57,686 nucleotides of DNA from Paraburkholderia kururiensis JCM 10599 = LMG 19447 (GTDB lineage Bacteria; Pseudomonadota; Gammaproteobacteria; Burkholderiales; Burkholderiaceae), in assembly GCF_003986935.1 (NCBI RefSeq), contig NZ_RJZE01000036.1, forward strand, positions 1 to 57,686. Direction: 5' to 3'. The notes beneath the pieces are model-generated. The model did not search any database, had not been told where the DNA came from, and saw only the letters and a program-made list of their open reading frames with translations. The translations under genes and the position numbers were made by a program. Shown one piece after another: positions 8,028 to 16,329 of this stretch; positions within the stretch are counted from its first letter, which is position 1; each line of letters opens with the position of its first letter.

Positions 8028-8527
8028 GATGGAAGGGGATTGGAGAAAATTGCGAAAACTGGAAATGCACCTTTCCGCCGGAACTGAGACGAAATACGGT
8101 GATTCACCAACATACTGTCCGATCGATATTCACTATAAGCGATTTCTAAAATCGTCAACGCCGGTCAAACCGAAGCGGGATTCGACAAATATTGACCTCG
8201 CGATGGGAAGCTCTCATTAAATGCATTCATCATAAATTAATGCTATTAAATACTATCTACAAACTTTAACATCACAAATTTATAATTCCGGCCATTGAGC
8301 ATCCGGGCACATACCCAAGCGCTGGATGAAAGAGATATTCCACCTGATGCTGACGAAGCGGCCTACGCGGCCCACAGGCAGTAAGCGACTCGGTGAGTAC
8401 TCTGTCTCCAATAGAAGCGCACGGCCGACGCCGTGCAAATTTGCGCAGGACCGCAGCTCATCCCAGCGACGATGAGCCGCTGGAGACAAGCGACGGCAGA
8501 ACGACAGACAGGGGCCCGAGCGAACCA
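8028..8527. other. Intergenic region with an AT-rich pocket
   Basis: No convincing gene was found; short frames at 8029-8220 (plus) and 8280-8528 (minus) lack coding character. From about 8210 to 8290 the sequence is strikingly AT-rich for this genome (runs such as ATAAATTAATGCTATTAAAT), unlike either flank. This may be a promoter or H-NS-type silencing target upstream of response regulator A, or a scar of foreign DNA. Confidence 0.4.
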
Positions 8528-9268
8528 TTACAGATGAGGCTGCGGCTGATCAACGTCCGCGGCGGCCACACCTCCTTCAGGCACAACCTCCTCGAGGCAA
8601 TAGCCGTGCTGATAAACCGAGCGTAGCCGCACACCGTGTTTCGACGTCAGATCGAGCTTCCGGCGCAGACGATATATATGAGTATCCAGCGTGCGCGAGT
8701 CTGACCGCACGTCTTTTCCCCACACGGCCTTGCACAGTTCGTCACGAGGAAAAATTCGGCCCGGATGTCGAAACAGAAGGCTGGCGAGGTCAAACTCGCG
8801 AGGTGTCAGCGTCTGCGGTTGCCCGGCCACGGTAACCGTCCGGTCGCGAATGTCTATCACATAGTCGCCAAATTCAATACGACTCGATTCTCGTCTTACG
8901 CCTGGATAGGCGCGGCGCAGAAGCGCCCCCACACGAGCGGTAAGTTCACGGCGGCGCACAGGCTTGATCATGTAATCGTCCGCGCCGGCTTCAAGCGCCT
9001 TGGCAACGTCGTCTTCCCTCCCGCGCGAAGTCAACATCAGGATCGGAAGATGACCGCCAATGCGTGAGCGTGTCCACGCAAGTACATCGAGCCCCGAAAG
9101 ATCAGGCACAGACCAGTCGAGCACCAACAGATCCGCCGTGGCGCTCTCGAGATGGCGTACCGCAAGCCGTCCGTTATTGACGATTTCGACCTGATGGCCG
9201 GCACTCGTCAGTGCCGATTCAATCAGTTCGGCTTGGGCGTCGTCGTCTTCCAGTGCAAGTATTCTCAT
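8528..9268 (-). CDS. OmpR/PhoB-family response regulator (copy B)
   Basis: A 246-residue paralog of copy A, nearly identical at the N-terminus (MRIL.LEDDDAQAELI). The receiver has EDDD 7-10, phospho-acceptor Asp51 in LVLDW, Thr80 and Lys102 in IKP. The winged helix includes LTPREFDLASLLFRHPGRIF and the SRTLDTHIYRLRRKLDL recognition helix region. The tail is extended relative to copy A (VVPEGGVAAADVDQPQPHL). It is transcribed toward copy A but separated by 770 bases. No cognate kinase is seen. Likely an adhesin-locus regulator, or a duplicated regulator on its way to a new role. Confidence 0.93.
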   Translation of the reverse strand: MRILALEDDDAQAELIESALTSAGHQVEIVNNGRLAVRHLESATADLLVLDWSVPDLSGLDVLAWTRSRIGGHLPILMLTSRGREDDVAKALEAGADDYMIKPVRRRELTARVGALLRRAYPGVRRESSRIEFGDYVIDIRDRTVTVAGQPQTLTPREFDLASLLFRHPGRIFPRDELCKAVWGKDVRSDSRTLDTHIYRLRRKLDLTSKHGVRLRSVYQHGYCLEEVVPEGGVAAADVDQPQPHL

Positions 9269-9677
9269 AACCGTTCTTCACATCGAAACCAATCAAAAAA
9301 TGCCATCTTTGTATGGCGGCAAAATCGAATCGGCATTTTTTTGAAAACGTTAAGCACGCGCGCCGTACACAATTTGATGTATGTCAACGAGTGGTCGACG
9401 CGGTGTTGCAGGTCCCACATGGCTCGGCCGCGACCGTCAGGCGCGTGAACACCTCGGCGGGCTGACCACGGCAGCCCGCCATTCTGTCGACGTGCGCGCG
9501 ATAGTCGCTACGTCCGCACAGCAGCAGGACGCGACCCGGCTGTCGCGTAACCGCGCGCAGCCGAAATCCGTGTCCGTCGGCGCCGCGCAGTGTATCCTCC
9601 TCCCGTTCCCGTCCACCCATTCCGTCCGGTTTTCCATACCGGCGTACCTACCGTTTTCCCCCTCGCGAGGTGAGTCG
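9269..9677. promoter_or_regulatory. Divergent intergenic region with inverted repeat
   Basis: These 409 bases separate the divergent response regulator B and NRAMP genes. A 10-bp inverted repeat, AAAAAATGCC at 9295-9304 and GGCATTTTTT at 9332-9341, encloses a smaller hairpin GCCAT-N6-ATGGC (9302-9317). It lies 27 bases upstream of the response regulator start, so it is placed to be a regulator binding site or a transcript structure. No gene was found in the remainder; an open frame continuing upstream from the NRAMP start lacks support. Confidence 0.4.
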
Positions 9678-10979
9678 ATGCGCGTTGGCAGTCCGTCGCA
9701 GCCCAGCTTCTTTCGAACGCTCCTCGACCGTTTGAAGGAACACCCGCTCGCGCGGGTCGGCCCCGGCCTCATTACAGGCGTGGCCGACGACGACCCCAGC
9801 GGCATCGCTACCTATTCGCAGGCCGGCGCGCAGTTCGGCCTCGGCATGCTATGGACCATGCCGCTCGCCTTTCCGCTCATGGCCGCTGTGCAGTCGATGT
9901 GCGCCAATCTCGGCCGCGTCACCGGCAAAGGCCTGGCCGCCAACATCAAGTCGGCCTTTCCTCCTGTCGTGCTGTATGGCCTCGTTTCGCTGCTGCTGGT
10001 GGCCAACGCGCTGAACATCGCCGCCGACGTAGCCGCCATGGGCGAAGTCGCGGAGCTGGTCACCGGCATGAACCGTCACCTGATGACGGCGCTCTTCGTG
10101 TTCGTCACGCTGCTCCTGCAGATGTTCGTGCCGTATCACCGCTACGTGTTCTTTTTGAAATGGCTCACGCTTTCGCTGCTCGCGTACGCGGCCGTACTGT
10201 TCACGGTGCACGTGCCATGGCGAGAGGTAGCGCTGCGCACGGTATGGCCTAACGTCACGTTCGATGCATCAGCGGCTGCGGTGGTAGTCGGCGTGTTCGG
10301 CACCACGATCAGCCCCTATCTGTTCTTCTGGCAGGCCTCCGAAGAAGTTGAAGACATGCACGCGAATCACGACAGCGCACCGCTCGTGCGCGACCCGCGT
10401 GCCGCGCCGGCCGAATTGCGCCGCATTCGCTGGGACACCTGGAGCGGCATGCTCTATTCGGACCTCACCGCCTGGTTCATCATGCTGGCCACCGCGCTCA
10501 CGCTTCACGCGGGCGGTATCACGAGCATCGACACGGCTGCACAGGCCGCCAGTGCGTTGAAGCCGCTGGCGGGCAACTTTGCCTCGCTGCTGTTCGCCGC
10601 GGGTATTCTTGGCGTCGGCCTGATCGGCGTGCCTGTGCTGGCGGGCTCGGGCGCCTACGCGCTTGCCGAGGCCATGGGCTGGAAAGAAGGACTCGAGCGC
10701 AACGTGACCGAGGCGCGCGGCTTCTACGGCATCATCGCGGTGAGCGTACTGGTGGGCCTCGCGTTGCAGTATTCGCCCATCAGCCCCATGCGCGCGCTGT
10801 TCTGGAGCGCGGTCATCAACGGCGTGGTGGCCGTGCCGTTGATGGTGGTGATCCTCATCCTGGTTTCGAAGCATTCCGTGATGGGACCGTTCACGGCAAG
10901 CCGTCCGATACTCGCACTCGGGGGCATCGCCACCGCGGTAATGGGCGCGGCAGCGGTTGCGATGTTCGTGTTGCTTTGA
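9678..10979 (+). CDS. NRAMP-family divalent metal transporter, variant metal site
   Basis: A 433-residue polytopic inner-membrane protein with about 11 membrane segments. The start is ATG 9678 behind GAGGTGAG. Transmembrane helix 1 carries ADDDPSGIATYSQAG where canonical MntH has DPGN, so the aspartate is kept but the metal-ligand asparagine is replaced by glycine. Helix 6 reads GTTISPYLFFWQASEE, lacking the MPH-type motif and its methionine ligand. This places it among NRAMP relatives rather than manganese/iron transporters proper; substrate may be another divalent cation. A LysR gene follows after 18 bases on the same strand and may share its transcript. Fold assignment is confident, substrate is not. 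Confidence 0.88.
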   Translation: MRVGSPSQPSFFRTLLDRLKEHPLARVGPGLITGVADDDPSGIATYSQAGAQFGLGMLWTMPLAFPLMAAVQSMCANLGRVTGKGLAANIKSAFPPVVLYGLVSLLLVANALNIAADVAAMGEVAELVTGMNRHLMTALFVFVTLLLQMFVPYHRYVFFLKWLTLSLLAYAAVLFTVHVPWREVALRTVWPNVTFDASAAAVVVGVFGTTISPYLFFWQASEEVEDMHANHDSAPLVRDPRAAPAELRRIRWDTWSGMLYSDLTAWFIMLATALTLHAGGITSIDTAAQAASALKPLAGNFASLLFAAGILGVGLIGVPVLAGSGAYALAEAMGWKEGLERNVTEARGFYGIIAVSVLVGLALQYSPISPMRALFWSAVINGVVAVPLMVVILILVSKHSVMGPFTASRPILALGGIATAVMGAAAVAMFVLL

Positions 10980-10997
10980 CTCGCGTCGCACATCGCC

Positions 10998-11888
10998 ATG
11001 GAGCTTCGGCATCTCCGCTATTTCATCGCTGTCGCCGAATTGCGCAGCGTGCGCGCGGCCTCTGAACAGTTGCACGTCACGCAGCCCGCCATATCGCGGC
11101 AAATTCAGGATCTGGAAGACGCCATTGGTGCGGCGCTGTTCGAACGCACGCCGCGCGGCCTTAAGCTCACGGCCGCAGGAGAAGCCTATCTGCACGAGGC
11201 GCGCGAGATTCTGGCCCGCGTGGACGCCGCCAATCGCCTCGCCCGCCAGATCGCCGCGGGCCTGCGCGGCCATCTTCGTATCGGGTTCGTGGAGAACGCA
11301 GCGTGGAGCGGCATTGTCTCCGCTGCCTTGCGCACCTTCGAACAGAAAGTGCCCCACGTATCGCTCGAACTCCAGCCCATGAATACCCCGGAGCAACTCG
11401 ACGCCATTGCAGCAGGTCGGCTGGACGGAGGCTTCTGCTATCGCGTGGGCGTGCCGCCGGACGGCATTGCTGGCGTGCCGGTGCTGGAACAGAACGTCGT
11501 GCTGGCCGTGCCCGAAAGCTGGCTGCTCGGCAAAGCGGGGGCGGTGGCAGCCGCCGAACTCACGGGCATTCCGTTCATCGCGTTTCCCCGGCGCGTGTAC
11601 CCGTCGTACTACGATCGTTTGCTCGCCGCGTGCGCGGAGCGCGGCCTCACGCTCGACATCCGGCAGGAGGCCACCACGGAAACCGCGATTCTTTCGCTCG
11701 TCTCCGCGGAAATGGGCGCGGCCATCGTGAACGCCGCGAATCGCGAACGCCCGCCGGCCCGCGTGCGTTTCGTCGAATTGCAGGATCTGTCCGTGCCGCT
11801 GCCGCTCGAATTCTGCTTCATGGCAAACGGTGCGAACGCGGCGCTGCAACGGTTCGTCGACTTGTTGCGGCAGGCTGCACCCAGGTAA
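10998..11888 (+). CDS. LysR-family transcriptional regulator
   Basis: A 296-residue LysR protein. The N-terminal winged helix is MELRHLRYFIAVAELRSVRA then HVTQPAISRQIQDLE (residues about 1-60); an effector-binding domain follows (about 90-290) with the usual HLRIGFVENAAWSG first strand. It starts 18 bases after the NRAMP stop, on the same strand, and is followed after 125 bases by the amidohydrolase gene. It could regulate the downstream amidohydrolase-MFS-hydrolase group. Effector unknown. Confidence 0.92.
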   Translation: MELRHLRYFIAVAELRSVRAASEQLHVTQPAISRQIQDLEDAIGAALFERTPRGLKLTAAGEAYLHEAREILARVDAANRLARQIAAGLRGHLRIGFVENAAWSGIVSAALRTFEQKVPHVSLELQPMNTPEQLDAIAAGRLDGGFCYRVGVPPDGIAGVPVLEQNVVLAVPESWLLGKAGAVAAAELTGIPFIAFPRRVYPSYYDRLLAACAERGLTLDIRQEATTETAILSLVSAEMGAAIVNAANRERPPARVRFVELQDLSVPLPLEFCFMANGANAALQRFVDLLRQAAPR

Positions 11889-12013
11889 GCGGGCGCGCAC
11901 GGTGATGCCTGGAAAGCATCGCCAGCCTCAGAAAACGGCATTGGCGACGGGTTTTGTCGTCGGCGATAGTAAAGATACGCGGGGCGCCGTCTCGCACGCT
12001 TACTGATCGCACC

Positions 12014-13024
12014 ATGTCCAACCTCCCCTCTCTTATCGCCACCGACGTGGACTTCGACCGCCCGGGTTTTCAGACAGGCACGCTGCGGCTACCCTGGTCG
12101 CACGACACGTCGGCGTACGGCCACGTGCCCATTCCGCTTGCCGTGCTGAACGCGGGCACAGGCCCAACCGTCTTGCTCACCGGCGGCAACCACGGTGACG
12201 AATACGAAGGTCCCGTGGCGCTGATGAAACTGCTTCAGCGGCTGCCTTCGATGACCATTCGCGGCCGCCTCATCGTCATTCCGGCGCTGAACTTCCCCGC
12301 GTTCATCAACGGCTCACGTACCTCGCCGATCGACCGCGGCAATCTGAACCGGCTCTTCCCCGGCGCGCGCAACGGCCAACCGACGGAGATGATTGCGCAC
12401 TACGTCGAAACGGAACTGCTGCCACGCGCAGACATCGTGATCGATCTCCATGCGGGCGGCGCGTCGTTCGACCACCTGCCCACGCTGCTCGCCTCGCCGC
12501 CCCCACACGGCGAACAGCGCACCCGATATTTCGAACTTGTTCGCGCGTTCGGTGCACCGAACACGATGATCATGGATTTGTTGGGCGAAGACCGCACCTT
12601 TGCGGCGGCAGCGGAACGCCACGGCAAGCTGTTCCTTTGCGGCGAATTTGGCGGCCACGCGGGCTGCGATGCGGCGAATCTCGCCATCGTGGAGCAGGGA
12701 CTTGATCGCATGCTGCACCAGCTCGGCGTAACCTTCGAAACCTCGGTGCCCCGCGCAGCCGCCACGCGCTTTCTTCGCGTGGAAGGCGCGCGCCATTATG
12801 TGTATTCGCCGCTCGCCGGCGTATTCGAACCTGCCTTCGCATTGGGCGACGAGGTTCGCGAAGGACAACTGGCAGGCCGTCTCTTCGATCCGCACCGGCC
12901 ATGGCAGGCGCCTCAAGACATTCACTTTCGCGGCGACGGCACCGTGATGTGCCTACGCACTTTCGCGCGAGTGGAGCCCGGCGACTGCATCGCACTGCTG
13001 GCGTCCGAAACGCACGCAGATTGA
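12014..13024 (+). CDS. DoeB/AstE-type zinc deacylase (M14 family)
   Basis: A 336-residue protein of the succinylglutamate desuccinylase/aspartoacylase family. I chose ATG 12014 (MSNLPSLIATDVDFDRPGFQ), since the residues upstream are not conserved. The zinc site is visible as GGNHGDEYEGP (His and Glu ligands) and DLHAGG (His ligand), with the catalytic Glu in CGEFGGH. The N-terminal layout and SPIDRGNLNRLFPG closely resemble DoeB, the N-alpha-acetyl-L-2,4-diaminobutyrate deacetylase of ectoine breakdown; other doe or eut genes are absent here, so the true amide may differ. Cytosolic. An MFS transporter and a metallo-beta-lactamase-fold hydrolase follow, suggesting uptake and hydrolysis of an N-acyl compound. 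Confidence 0.85.
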   Translation: MSNLPSLIATDVDFDRPGFQTGTLRLPWSHDTSAYGHVPIPLAVLNAGTGPTVLLTGGNHGDEYEGPVALMKLLQRLPSMTIRGRLIVIPALNFPAFINGSRTSPIDRGNLNRLFPGARNGQPTEMIAHYVETELLPRADIVIDLHAGGASFDHLPTLLASPPPHGEQRTRYFELVRAFGAPNTMIMDLLGEDRTFAAAAERHGKLFLCGEFGGHAGCDAANLAIVEQGLDRMLHQLGVTFETSVPRAAATRFLRVEGARHYVYSPLAGVFEPAFALGDEVREGQLAGRLFDPHRPWQAPQDIHFRGDGTVMCLRTFARVEPGDCIALLASETHAD

Positions 13025-13089
13025 CCAGAGAAAAACCACAACGATTGCCGCAGCCCGTGTGCTGTGACTCATGACCCGGGAGACGTTAC

Positions 13090-14466
13090 ATGAGTGCCCA
13101 TCCCCCTTTGCCGCCTTTTCCCGAAGCCACCGCCGGCCCCGGCGAGCCGTCCGCGTGCGCCGACCGCAACGTGCGGCATCCGACCTACATCGTGTTGCTG
13201 TTCTTCGTCTGCTTCGCGTTCTCGTATCTCGACCGGCAGATCGTCAGCATTCTGGTTTTGCCTATCAAGCAGTCGCTCGCGCTTACCGATACGCAAATCG
13301 GCCTGCTACAAGGCTTTTCCTTCACGATGTGCTACGCAACGGCGGGCGTCTTCGTCGCACGACTCGTGGACCGCGCAAACCGCGTGAAGCTGATTGCCGT
13401 CTGCATCGCCATCTGGGCCATATCCACCACGTTGTGCGGCTTCGCCTCGAACTTCGGGGAACTGCTGGCGGCTCGTGCAGGCACCGCCATTGCGGAGGCC
13501 GCATTGAGCCCGGCAGCCCTCTCCATCTTCGGCGACATGTTCGCGCCGCGCAGGGTGGCACGTGCCAGCAGCGTGTTCATGCTGGGGCCGTATGTGGGCG
13601 GTGGCGTGGCGCTGTTCGGCGGCGGCATGCTGCTTTCGGCAGCGCACGGCGACGGCGCGGCGTGGCTGACCACGCACGGCGTGCAAGCCTGGCAGGCGGT
13701 ATTCGTGGTGGTCGGCCTGCCTGGTCTCGTGCTCGCGGCGCTGGTCGCGTCGACGGTTCGCGAACCGATGCGCGTCGAAACGCTCGCGCACGCATCGCAG
13801 CCAAAGGACGTGGTGCCGTCACTGCGGGACGTCATGATCGAACTGTTCGTGCGCAACCGCTTTTGCCTACCCTATTTCGCGGCCTACGTGGCATTGATTA
13901 CGCTCTTCTACTCGCACTCCGCGTGGTTTCCCACCTTGCTCATGCGACATTTTCATCTCTCGCCCAAGGCGGTCGGACAGATGGCCGCGCCCGCCTACAT
14001 GATTGGCGGAGTACTCGGCGTGGCCTGCGCGGGCGTGCTCGCAACGCGTGTTACCAATGAGAGCGCGCTGCGTAAAGTCTTGGGCTTTTCCGCGAGCGCG
14101 GCGGCGTTACTGGTTCCCGCGGGCATCGCCATGCCGCTGGTGGGCAATAGCACGCTTGCCATCGTGCTATATGGCACGTGCGCGTTCACTGCCAGCATCG
14201 CGATGGGACTCGCGCCCGTGCCGCTGCAGATCGCCGTGCCCAACCGCATGCGGGGGCGCTCGCTCGCGTTGCTCGTGTTCATGACCAACGCAATCAGTGG
14301 GGGCATTGGGCCACTCTCTGTCGGTTACCTGAACGAACACATGGGGCAGGTGCCCAACAGCCTGGGCGTGGCGCTCGCCTGGGTGGGCGGTGTGTCCGCG
14401 CTTCTCAGCGCGGCCCTCTATGCCCTGGCCGCCCGACGCGTGTCCGTTGCGCGCATGCCGGCTTGA
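13090..14466 (+). CDS. MFS transporter, Spinster-like
   Basis: A 458-residue major facilitator with 12 predicted membrane segments after a Pro-rich cytoplasmic N-terminus. The first helix ends in FSYLDRQIVSILVLPIKQSL, a hallmark of the Spinster-type group, and the loop 2-3 motif appears as ARLVDRANRVKLI. It lies 65 bases after the deacylase and ends 39 bases before the next hydrolase, consistent with an operon. It likely imports the substrate of the neighbouring hydrolases; substrate class cannot be read from sequence. Confidence 0.88.
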   Translation: MSAHPPLPPFPEATAGPGEPSACADRNVRHPTYIVLLFFVCFAFSYLDRQIVSILVLPIKQSLALTDTQIGLLQGFSFTMCYATAGVFVARLVDRANRVKLIAVCIAIWAISTTLCGFASNFGELLAARAGTAIAEAALSPAALSIFGDMFAPRRVARASSVFMLGPYVGGGVALFGGGMLLSAAHGDGAAWLTTHGVQAWQAVFVVVGLPGLVLAALVASTVREPMRVETLAHASQPKDVVPSLRDVMIELFVRNRFCLPYFAAYVALITLFYSHSAWFPTLLMRHFHLSPKAVGQMAAPAYMIGGVLGVACAGVLATRVTNESALRKVLGFSASAAALLVPAGIAMPLVGNSTLAIVLYGTCAFTASIAMGLAPVPLQIAVPNRMRGRSLALLVFMTNAISGGIGPLSVGYLNEHMGQVPNSLGVALAWVGGVSALLSAALYALAARRVSVARMPA

Positions 14467-14505
14467 TTGCAGAGAGCGACAAACGAACTGGACGCAAGAA
14501 CGGCT

Positions 14506-15459
14506 ATGAAAGACATTTCCCTCAGTTGGCGCTGGCGTGTAGGCGGCGCGACCATTACCCGCGTGGACGAGACCGAATTCGCACTCGCACCCGACATCCT
14601 GTTTCCCGACTGGAACGACGAGAGCGGCCACGCCCTCGAAGTCCATTTCGCAACGACGAGCCTGGACCTCACGAATCGACGCATTCCGCTCAGAACGCAT
14701 CTATGGGTGGTCGAAACGGGTGATCTGACTGTCGTGGTGGATACGGGGATCGGCAACGGAAAGTCGCGGCCGTTCAGCGCGCTGTTCGACCGTCTCGATC
14801 ATCCCGTGCCGGCACGCCTGGAAGCGGCCGGGCTTCGTCCCGAGCAAATCGACTATGTGTTGCTCACCCATCTGCACGTCGATCATGTGGGGTGGAACAC
14901 CCATTGGTGTGACGACCGCTGGCTACCCTTCTTTCCGAACGCGACGTACGTGTTCGGCGAGCGAGAGCGCGACTACTTTTCGACGCCTCAGGGCGAGTCC
15001 CGGCGCATGGTATTCGAGGACAGCGTACTGCCCCTTATCGAAGCGAATCAGACTCGTGCGGTGCCCGACGCAGGCGAAGAAATAATCGACGGCATCCGCT
15101 TTCTGCCGACGCCGGGGCACAGCGTCGGGCACATAGCCATCGAAATCCGATCGCAAGGAGAAACCGCGCTGTTCTCCGGCGACGTCATGCACAGCCCACT
15201 GCAGGTTTATCGGCCGCAGTGGAACTCCACGTTTTGCCTCGATCAGGAGCAGGCGCGCGCATCGCGGCAATGGCTGCTCGCGCATGCCGCGAAAACAGGC
15301 GCAACCGTGTTCGCTGCGCATTTCCCGGAAACATCGGCCGGCACGGTGCGCGAGGGACGCGAAGGCTTCGAATGGCGCTATCTCACTGAGGCATCCGAAT
15401 CATCCGGCAAACCGCGGCTCGGGCAGTCCGCGCACGCCCAGTCCCGTCACTGCGAATAG
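14506..15459 (+). CDS. Metallo-beta-lactamase-fold hydrolase, lactonase-like
   Basis: A 317-residue MBL-fold protein starting at ATG 14506 (MKDISLSWRWRVGGATITRV). It carries the di-metal signature LTHLHVDHVGWN, and further ligands are likely in PTPGHSVGH and FSGDVMHSP. The overall layout matches the N-acyl homoserine lactonase/quinolone-hydrolase-like branch, but no activity can be assigned. No signal peptide. It is the last gene of the plus-strand deacylase-MFS group, and its last 60 bases overlap the convergent SMP-30 gene. Confidence 0.85.
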   Translation: MKDISLSWRWRVGGATITRVDETEFALAPDILFPDWNDESGHALEVHFATTSLDLTNRRIPLRTHLWVVETGDLTVVVDTGIGNGKSRPFSALFDRLDHPVPARLEAAGLRPEQIDYVLLTHLHVDHVGWNTHWCDDRWLPFFPNATYVFGERERDYFSTPQGESRRMVFEDSVLPLIEANQTRAVPDAGEEIIDGIRFLPTPGHSVGHIAIEIRSQGETALFSGDVMHSPLQVYRPQWNSTFCLDQEQARASRQWLLAHAAKTGATVFAAHFPETSAGTVREGREGFEWRYLTEASESSGKPRLGQSAHAQSRHCE

Positions 15460-16302
15460 CCCGCCTTTGTCGCGTTCCTTCTGTGGAATACCCCACATCG
15501 GGCGGCCCATCGTCGTGACGTAAAGCGTGTCGAGATTCGGGCCGCCGAACATCACGCTCGTCAGATTACGCACGGGGAATGGCACGATGCGATCGAGCGT
15601 ACCGTCAGGCGCGAACCGCACAATGCGCCCGCCGAATACGAGTGCTGACCACACGTAGCCCTCTTCATCCACGGTTGCGCCATCGAAGGTGCCCGCCATG
15701 TTGTGCGCCGAGGCGAACAGCCGGCGGTTGTTTGCCGCGCCCGTCTCGATGTCGTAGTCGTACGCGTACATTTCCTTGCTGTACGTGTCCGTGAAATAGA
15801 GCGTGCGATTGTCGGGACTCCAGCAGGGCCCATTCGAGCAGCTGATGCCGCTGTCGAGACGCGCGAGCTTGCCATCGGCATCGAGCCGGTACAACCCGCC
15901 GCTGCGGGTGGACCGCTGGCCGCGATCCGCATCGTAGCGGTCGAAATCGTAGGACATGGTGCCTGCGATAAAGCGGCCGCGGCGGTCCACCTTGCCGTCG
16001 TTGAAACGCGTCTCGGGGTCGTCGGCTTCGGGGTCTGCGATGAACTCCACCGTCTGCGCGTCGAAGTCGTAGAAATGCAGGCCGTTCGCGAGCGCCACCA
16101 CCGCGCCGCCCTGCTCGCGCAGCGCCATCGAACCAATATGGCGCGGCACGAAATAGCGCTTCACGTCGGCGCCGTCGGCGCGGCAACTGTATATCTCCGC
16201 AGCGGTGCTGTCGATCCAGTAGAGCCGCTCTTCCTGCACGTCCCACAGCGGACCTTCGCCCAGGTGGTTGTTGGCATCCACGAGCAAGCGTACTTCGGGC
16301 AT
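15400..16302 (-). CDS. SMP-30/gluconolactonase family lactonase
   Basis: A 300-residue six-bladed propeller of the SMP-30/regucalcin/LRE family. It begins MPEVRLLVDANNHLGEGPLW, where the Glu of GEGP is a metal ligand. FNDGKVDRRGRFIAG supplies the conserved Asn-Asp, ISCSNGPCWSPDNRTLYFTD the second Asn, and NLTSVMFGGPNLDTLYVTT the C-terminal blade. Family members hydrolyse sugar-1,4- or 1,5-lactones to the acids. It is the last gene of a nine-gene minus-strand operon with a sugar ABC importer and two dehydrogenases, so it probably opens the lactone formed by the SDR enzyme. Confidence 0.9.
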   Translation of the reverse strand: MPEVRLLVDANNHLGEGPLWDVQEERLYWIDSTAAEIYSCRADGADVKRYFVPRHIGSMALREQGGAVVALANGLHFYDFDAQTVEFIADPEADDPETRFNDGKVDRRGRFIAGTMSYDFDRYDADRGQRSTRSGGLYRLDADGKLARLDSGISCSNGPCWSPDNRTLYFTDTYSKEMYAYDYDIETGAANNRRLFASAHNMAGTFDGATVDEEGYVWSALVFGGRIVRFAPDGTLDRIVPFPVRNLTSVMFGGPNLDTLYVTTMGRPMWGIPQKERDKGGLFAVTGLGVRGLPEPRFAG

Positions 16303-16329
16303 CGTCGTCTCCTTCCGGCTTCGGGTGGG

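Noticed and set aside
10269..11900. 543-codon minus-strand frame
   Set aside because: It is antisense to the NRAMP and LysR genes, rich in Arg/His/Gln, with no domain; a typical shadow frame in GC-rich DNA.
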